This document shows, piece by piece, positions 60,399 to 64,000 of a DNA stretch of 64,000 nt. The notes beneath the pieces are model-generated. The model was given only the letters and a program-made list of their open reading frames with translations, had not been told where the DNA came from and made no database searches. Source of the stretch: Modestobacter sp. VKM Ac-2986 (GTDB taxonomy: Bacteria; Actinomycetota; Actinomycetes; Mycobacteriales; Geodermatophilaceae); NCBI RefSeq assembly GCF_026967795.1, contig NZ_JAPVBH010000001.1, positions 671,028 to 735,027 on the forward strand. Direction: 5' to 3'. Both the position numbers and the translations under genes were made by a program. How positions within the stretch are numbered: position 1 is the stretch's first letter; every line of letters starts with the position of its first letter.

Positions 60399-61766
60399 GT
60401 GACTGAGTCGTACCCGTACGAGGCGCCCGCGTCGGCGCAGCTGTTCGAGCGAGCCCGACGGGTCACCCCCGGCGGCGTCAACTCCCCGGTCCGTGCCTTC
60501 AAGGCCGTCGGCGGCACCCCGCGGTTCATGGCCTCCGGTTCAGGTCCGTGGATCACCGACGCCGACGGCCGGCGCTACGTCGACCTGGTGTCCTCCTGGG
60601 GCCCGATGATCCTGGGCCACGCCCACCCCGAGGTCGTCGCCGCGGTCACCGACGCCGCCCGGCGCGGGTTCACCTTCGGCACGCCCACCGCCGCCGAGGC
60701 CGAGCTGGCCGAGGAGATCGTCGCCCGGGTCGCACCCGTCGAGCGGGTCCGGCTGGTCAACTCCGGCACCGAGGCGGTGCTCTCGGCGATCCGGCTGGCC
60801 CGCGGCTACACCGGCCGGCCGGTCATCGTGAAGTTCGCCGGCTGCTACCACGGACACGTCGACGCGCTGCTGGCCTCGGCCGGGTCCGGCGTCGCCACCC
60901 TCGGCCTGCCCGACACCCCCGGCGTAACCACCGGCGCGGCCGCCGACACCGTCGTCCTGCCCTACAACGACGTCGCCGCGGTCGAGGCCGTCTTCGCCGA
61001 GCGCGGGTCCGAGATCGCCTGCGTGGTCACCGAGGCCGCGGCCGGCAACATGGGCGTCGTCCCGCCGCTGGACGGGTTCAACGCCGCACTCCGCCGCATC
61101 ACCGCCGCGCACGGCGCGCTGCTGCTGGTCGACGAGGTGATGACCGGCTTCCGGGTCACCGGCGCGGGCTGGTACGGCCTGGACCCCGTGGACGCCGACC
61201 TGTTCACCTTCGGCAAGGTCATGGGCGGTGGCATGCCGGCTGCGGCCTTCGGCGGCCGCGCCGACGTCATGGACCACCTGGCCCCCTCCGGGCCGGTCTA
61301 CCAGGCGGGCACCCTGTCCGGGAACCCGGTCGCGGTGGCCGCGGGCCTGACCACGCTGCGGCTGTGCACTGACGAGGTCTACGAGCGCTGCGACTCCGTG
61401 GCCGCCGTGCTGCGGGGCGCGGCCAGCGCCGCGCTGTTCGCCGCCGGGGTCCCGCACCGGGTCCAGCAGGCCGGCTCGATGTTCTCGGTGTTCTTCGTCC
61501 CCGACGAGCGCCAGGTGCGCGACTACGAGGACGCCCGCACCCAGGACGTCGCCGCGCACGCCGCCTTCTTCCACGCCATGCTCGCCCGCGGCGTCTACCT
61601 GCCGCCCTCGGCCTTCGAGTCGTGGTTCGTCAGCGCCGCGCTGGACGACGACGCCGTCGAGCACGTGCTGGCCGCGCTGCCGGCCGCCGCGCAGGCCGCC
61701 GCGGCCGCCGCCGGGGGAGCGCCGGTCTCCGCCGAGGCGCGCAACCCGGAGGAGCTGCAGCCGTGA
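60399..61766 (+). CDS. hemL: Glutamate-1-semialdehyde 2,1-aminomutase
   Basis: A 455-residue PLP enzyme converting glutamate-1-semialdehyde to 5-aminolevulinate. [20 protein letters not shown] at the start, [11 protein letters not shown] and Schiff-base lysine in [21 protein letters not shown] start with GGGAGA upstream. It is behind the hemB terminator, so it probably has its own promoter. The stop overlaps a spacer ORF. Confidence 0.96.
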   Translation: MTESYPYEAPASAQLFERARRVTPGGVNSPVRAFKAVGGTPRFMASGSGPWITDADGRRYVDLVSSWGPMILGHAHPEVVAAVTDAARRGFTFGTPTAAEAELAEEIVARVAPVERVRLVNSGTEAVLSAIRLARGYTGRPVIVKFAGCYHGHVDALLASAGSGVATLGLPDTPGVTTGAAADTVVLPYNDVAAVEAVFAERGSEIACVVTEAAAGNMGVVPPLDGFNAALRRITAAHGALLLVDEVMTGFRVTGAGWYGLDPVDADLFTFGKVMGGGMPAAAFGGRADVMDHLAPSGPVYQAGTLSGNPVAVAAGLTTLRLCTDEVYERCDSVAAVLRGAASAALFAAGVPHRVQQAGSMFSVFFVPDERQVRDYEDARTQDVAAHAAFFHAMLARGVYLPPSAFESWFVSAALDDDAVEHVLAALPAAAQAAAAAAGGAPVSAEARNPEELQP

Positions 61767-61843
61767 GCGAGCGTGCGAGCGAACCGATGTGCACCGCAGC
61801 TGCGCGAACGCGCACGACGAGCGCCAGCGAGGAGAGCTCGTGA
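61763..61843 (+). repeat. Bridging spacer ORF between hemL and the phosphatase
   Basis: Eighty-one bases form a 26-codon ORF beginning [20 protein letters not shown]. Its GTG overlaps the hemL stop and its TGA overlaps the GTG of the next gene. It shares GAGCGCCAGCGA plus GAGGAG with the spacer at 20268; the GAGGAG here is a good Shine-Dalgarno five bases before the next start. Confidence 0.55.
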
Positions 61844-62475
61844 GCGAGCAGACCGTCGTCCACCTGATGCGGCACGGCGAGGTGCACAACCCCGCCGGCG
61901 TGCTCTACGGCCGCCTGCCCGGCTACCGGCTGTCCGAGGCCGGCGAGGGCATGGCGCGCACCGTGGCCGAGTGGTTCTCCGCCCGCGACGTCACCCACCT
62001 GGTCGCCAGCCCGCTGGAGCGCGCCCAGCAGACCGCCCAGCCGATCGCCGACACCCTCGGGCTGTCGATCGCCACCGACGAGCGGCTGATCGAGGCCGGC
62101 AACTCCTTCGAGGGCAAGACCTTCGGGGTCGGGGACGGGTCGATGAGGCACCCGGAGAACTGGTGGCGGCTGCGCAACCCGTGGAAGCCGTCCTGGGGCG
62201 AGCCGTACCGCGAGATCGCCGCCCGGATGATCGGCGCGATCGCCACCGCCCGCGATGCCGCCCGCGGCCACGAGGCCGTCTGCGTGAGCCACCAGCTGCC
62301 GGTCTGGACCGTCCGGCTGCACCTGGAGGGCCGCAGCTACGCCCACGACCCGCGCAAGCGGCAGTGCGGGCTGGCCAGCGTCACCTCGGTCACCTACGAC
62401 GGCGACCGGATGGTCGGGCTCACCTACGCCGAGCCGGCCGGGGCCACCGACCCGGATGCGGTGCCCGGTGCGTAG
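61840..62475 (+). CDS. Histidine phosphatase (Rv0525-like)
   Basis: A 211-residue phosphoglycerate-mutase-fold protein. Phosphohistidine motif VVHLMRHGEVHNPAGVLYG and second histidine in AVCVSHQLPVWTV. It is not a glycolytic mutase, as gpmA is elsewhere. Position after hemL and before resA matches Rv0525. Substrate unknown. Confidence 0.88.
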   Translation: MSEQTVVHLMRHGEVHNPAGVLYGRLPGYRLSEAGEGMARTVAEWFSARDVTHLVASPLERAQQTAQPIADTLGLSIATDERLIEAGNSFEGKTFGVGDGSMRHPENWWRLRNPWKPSWGEPYREIAARMIGAIATARDAARGHEAVCVSHQLPVWTVRLHLEGRSYAHDPRKRQCGLASVTSVTYDGDRMVGLTYAEPAGATDPDAVPGA

Positions 62476-63049
62476 TCGGCTGGCCGGGCTCGCCGCGGTG
62501 GCCGCGGTCGCGCTGCTCGGCGGGTGCACCAGCGGCTCGGACGCCGTCGACGTCAACAACGGCGGGGAGTTCCGGTTCGTCGCCGGCACCCCGGCCGCGC
62601 AGGTGATCCCGGACACCGAGCGGGCCAGCGCCCCGGAGTTCTCCGGCACGCTGCTCACCGGTGAGACGTTCAGCTCCACCGAGCTCGCCGGGGACGTCGC
62701 GGTGCTCAACTTCTGGGGCTCGTGGTGCCCGCCCTGCCGGGTGGAGACCCCGCAGTTCCAGCAGGTCTACGACGAGGTCCGCGACGACGGCGTCCAGTTC
62801 CTGGGGCTGAACGTCAAGGAGACCGACCAGCAGTTCGCCGACGCGTTCGTGGCGGACGAGGGCATCACGTTCCCCTCGCTGTACGACCCCAAGGGGCGCG
62901 TGGCGCTGGCGTTCCGCGACTACCCGGCCGACCGGATCCCGTCCACGATCGTCCTGGACCGGCAGGGCCGGGTCGCGGCGGTGTACACCGGTGAGGTGCG
63001 CCAGGACGACCTGCGCGCGGTGCTGGCACGGCTGACGGCGGAGGCCTGA
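62468..63049 (+). CDS. TlpA/ResA-like thiol-disulfide lipoprotein
   Basis: A 193-residue extracytoplasmic thioredoxin. Signal peptide MRSRLAGLAAVAAVALLGGC with lipobox LGGC, then the redox motif WGSWCPPCRVETPQF (CPPC) and DRIPSTIVLDRQGRV. It reduces apocytochrome c haem-binding cysteines. I use GTG 62468; an ATG at 62456 would add four residues. It is followed two bases later by ccdA. Confidence 0.92.
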   Translation: MRSRLAGLAAVAAVALLGGCTSGSDAVDVNNGGEFRFVAGTPAAQVIPDTERASAPEFSGTLLTGETFSSTELAGDVAVLNFWGSWCPPCRVETPQFQQVYDEVRDDGVQFLGLNVKETDQQFADAFVADEGITFPSLYDPKGRVALAFRDYPADRIPSTIVLDRQGRVAAVYTGEVRQDDLRAVLARLTAEA

Positions 63050-63050
63050 G

Positions 63051-63875
63051 ATGGTCGAGGGGATCACGGACCTGATCAGCGACGGTCCGTTGCTGGTGGC
63101 CGCAGCGGTCGCCGCGCTCGCCGGGCTGATCAGCTTCGCCTCGCCGTGCGTCCTGCCGCTGGTCCCCGGCTACCTCTCCTACGTCACCGGCCTGGTCGGC
63201 AGCGGCGCCCGCACCGCGGCCCCTGCGCCCGCACCGGCCGGCGGCCCGGTCGCCACCGCCGTCCGGACGACGGACGAGCGCTCCACCCGCGGCCGGATGG
63301 TGCTGGGCGCGGTGCTGTTCGTGCTGGGCTTCACCGTCGTGTTCGTCGCGATCAGCAGCGCGTTCGGCGGGCTGGGCCGGCTGCTGCTGCAGTACAACGA
63401 CGAGATCACCCGGGCGATGGGCGTGGTCACCATCCTGGTCGGGCTGGGCTTCCTGGGCTGGCTGCCGTTCCTGCAGCGCACCGCCCGGCTGCAGGCCCGC
63501 CCCGCCGTCGGGCTGGCCGGCGCCCCGCTGCTGGGCATCGTGTTCGGCCTGGGCTGGACCCCGTGCCTGGGCCCGACGCTGGCCGCCGTGCAGAACCTGG
63601 CCTTCAGCGAGGCGACCCCCGGCCGCGGCGCGTTCCTCGGCCTGGCCTACTGCCTGGGGCTCGGCGTGCCGTTCGTGCTCGTCGCGCTGGGCGCCCGCTG
63701 GGCGGTCGGGGCGATGTCGTTCCTGCGCCGCAACGCCGGCACCGTCACCCGGGTCGGCGGCATCGTGCTCATCGTGGTGGGCCTGATGCTGGTCACCGGC
63801 GCCTGGACCGAGCTCATGGGGTGGCTGCGCAGCTGGCTGGCCAGCAGCGGCCTGGCGGAGTCCGCGCCGCTGTGA
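63051..63875 (+). CDS. ccdA: Cytochrome c biogenesis protein CcdA
   Basis: A 274-residue membrane protein with six helices. The redox cysteines lie in FASPCVLPLVPGYLSYVTGL and FGLGWTPCLGPTLAAVQNLA. It carries electrons across the membrane to the ResA-like protein. A Pro/Ala-rich loop (residues about 50-75) is inserted after helix 1. Confidence 0.95.
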   Translation: MVEGITDLISDGPLLVAAAVAALAGLISFASPCVLPLVPGYLSYVTGLVGSGARTAAPAPAPAGGPVATAVRTTDERSTRGRMVLGAVLFVLGFTVVFVAISSAFGGLGRLLLQYNDEITRAMGVVTILVGLGFLGWLPFLQRTARLQARPAVGLAGAPLLGIVFGLGWTPCLGPTLAAVQNLAFSEATPGRGAFLGLAYCLGLGVPFVLVALGARWAVGAMSFLRRNAGTVTRVGGIVLIVVGLMLVTGAWTELMGWLRSWLASSGLAESAPL

Positions 63876-63927
63876 CCGCCCTGCCGCTCCCGGCCACCCA
63901 CCTGACCGACGCCTGCGAGGAGGCCCG

Positions 63928-64000
63928 GTGACCACCACCGCCCCACCCCGCCCGGCCTCGCCGGCCACCCCGCCGTCCCGGCCCTCACCCGGGCGCCGGG
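63928..64000 (+). CDS. resB: Cytochrome c biogenesis protein ResB (N-terminal fragment)
   Basis: Only 24 codons are visible: GTG start with GAGGAGG upstream, then a Pro/Ala/Thr/Arg-rich leader. No domain residue is in view. The assignment rests on order (ResA-like, ccdA, resB) as in Rv0526-Rv0528. The gene runs off the right edge. Confidence 0.6.
   Translation, partial: MTTTAPPRPASPATPPSRPSPGRR

Noticed and set aside
1-64000. tRNA, rRNA, CRISPR array, insertion sequence, prophage or defence island
   Set aside because: I saw no T-loop consensus, array periodicity, transposase or integrase, or phage gene. A tRNA search program would settle tRNAs.

Overview
The window is very GC-rich, densely packed actinobacterial chromosome. 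The gene set is mycothiol synthesis (mshA, mshD), GlnR, SenX3-RegX3, a Rex-linked haem cluster, a BldN-type sigma factor, an RsiG-type anti-sigma factor and a 32-residue bS22. Gene order follows two stretches of the Mycobacterium tuberculosis chromosome as I remember it (about Rv0811-Rv0820 on the left, Rv0474-Rv0529 on the right). BldN and RsiG, together with mycobacterium-like order, point to a sporulating or developmentally complex actinobacterium. A member of Geodermatophilaceae (Blastococcus, Geodermatophilus, Modestobacter) is my best inference, not a proven assignment. I saw no rRNA, tRNA, CRISPR array, insertion sequence or prophage.

Layout. 1-2480: phosphate uptake (pstS-pstC-pstA) behind PHO-box-like repeats. 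2520-7751: mshD, glnR, a membrane protein, an LmeA-like lipid-binding protein, thioredoxin, then a cysteine-codon leader peptide and sulfurtransferase genes. 7853-13855: flavoprotein oxidase, TetR/epimerase pair, and an RsbQ-like hydrolase coupled to a PAS-GGDEF-EAL protein. 14012-22088: nitrobindin, DUF885 peptidase, NhaA, PabC-like enzyme, Fur-family regulator, YgfZ, RsiG. 22220-31347: asparaginase, XRE/HbhA-like/DUF2516 cluster, several small enzymes with local regulators (WYL, three TetR). 31313-41179: methyltransferase, murB, mshA, an alpha-oxoamine synthase, gpmA, phoU divergent from senX3-regX3. 41503-50527: small genes, GlxA-type regulator, Ppx/GppA, proC, BldC-like HTH, bS22, an epimerase and an acyltransferase. 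50630-54441: SerB, BldN, FadD, glutaredoxin. 54524-61766: Rex operator, rex-hemA-hemC-hemD-hemB, hemL. 61840-64000: phosphatase and cytochrome c maturation (resA-like, ccdA, resB start).

How the genes fit together. Phosphate: RegX3 sites lie upstream of pstS and between phoU and senX3. Redox and sulfur: mycothiol enzymes, thioredoxin, sulfurtransferase under a probable cysteine attenuator, Rex controlling haem synthesis, then cytochrome c maturation. Signalling: a GGDEF-EAL enzyme with a hydrolase/PAS sensor, an RsiG carrying both c-di-GMP-binding signatures, BldN and a BldC-like protein together suggest c-di-GMP-linked development.

Non-coding structure is a strong feature of this window. 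One family of about 55-100 bp intergenic elements with ends like AAGGACCCC...GGGGCC recurs seven times. Two in-frame spacer ORFs bridge adjacent genes with overlapping start/stop codons at both ends. A pair of hairpins after regX3 shows compensatory changes. Many genes have a TANNNT hexamer 6-7 bases before the start codon, the pattern of leaderless transcription.
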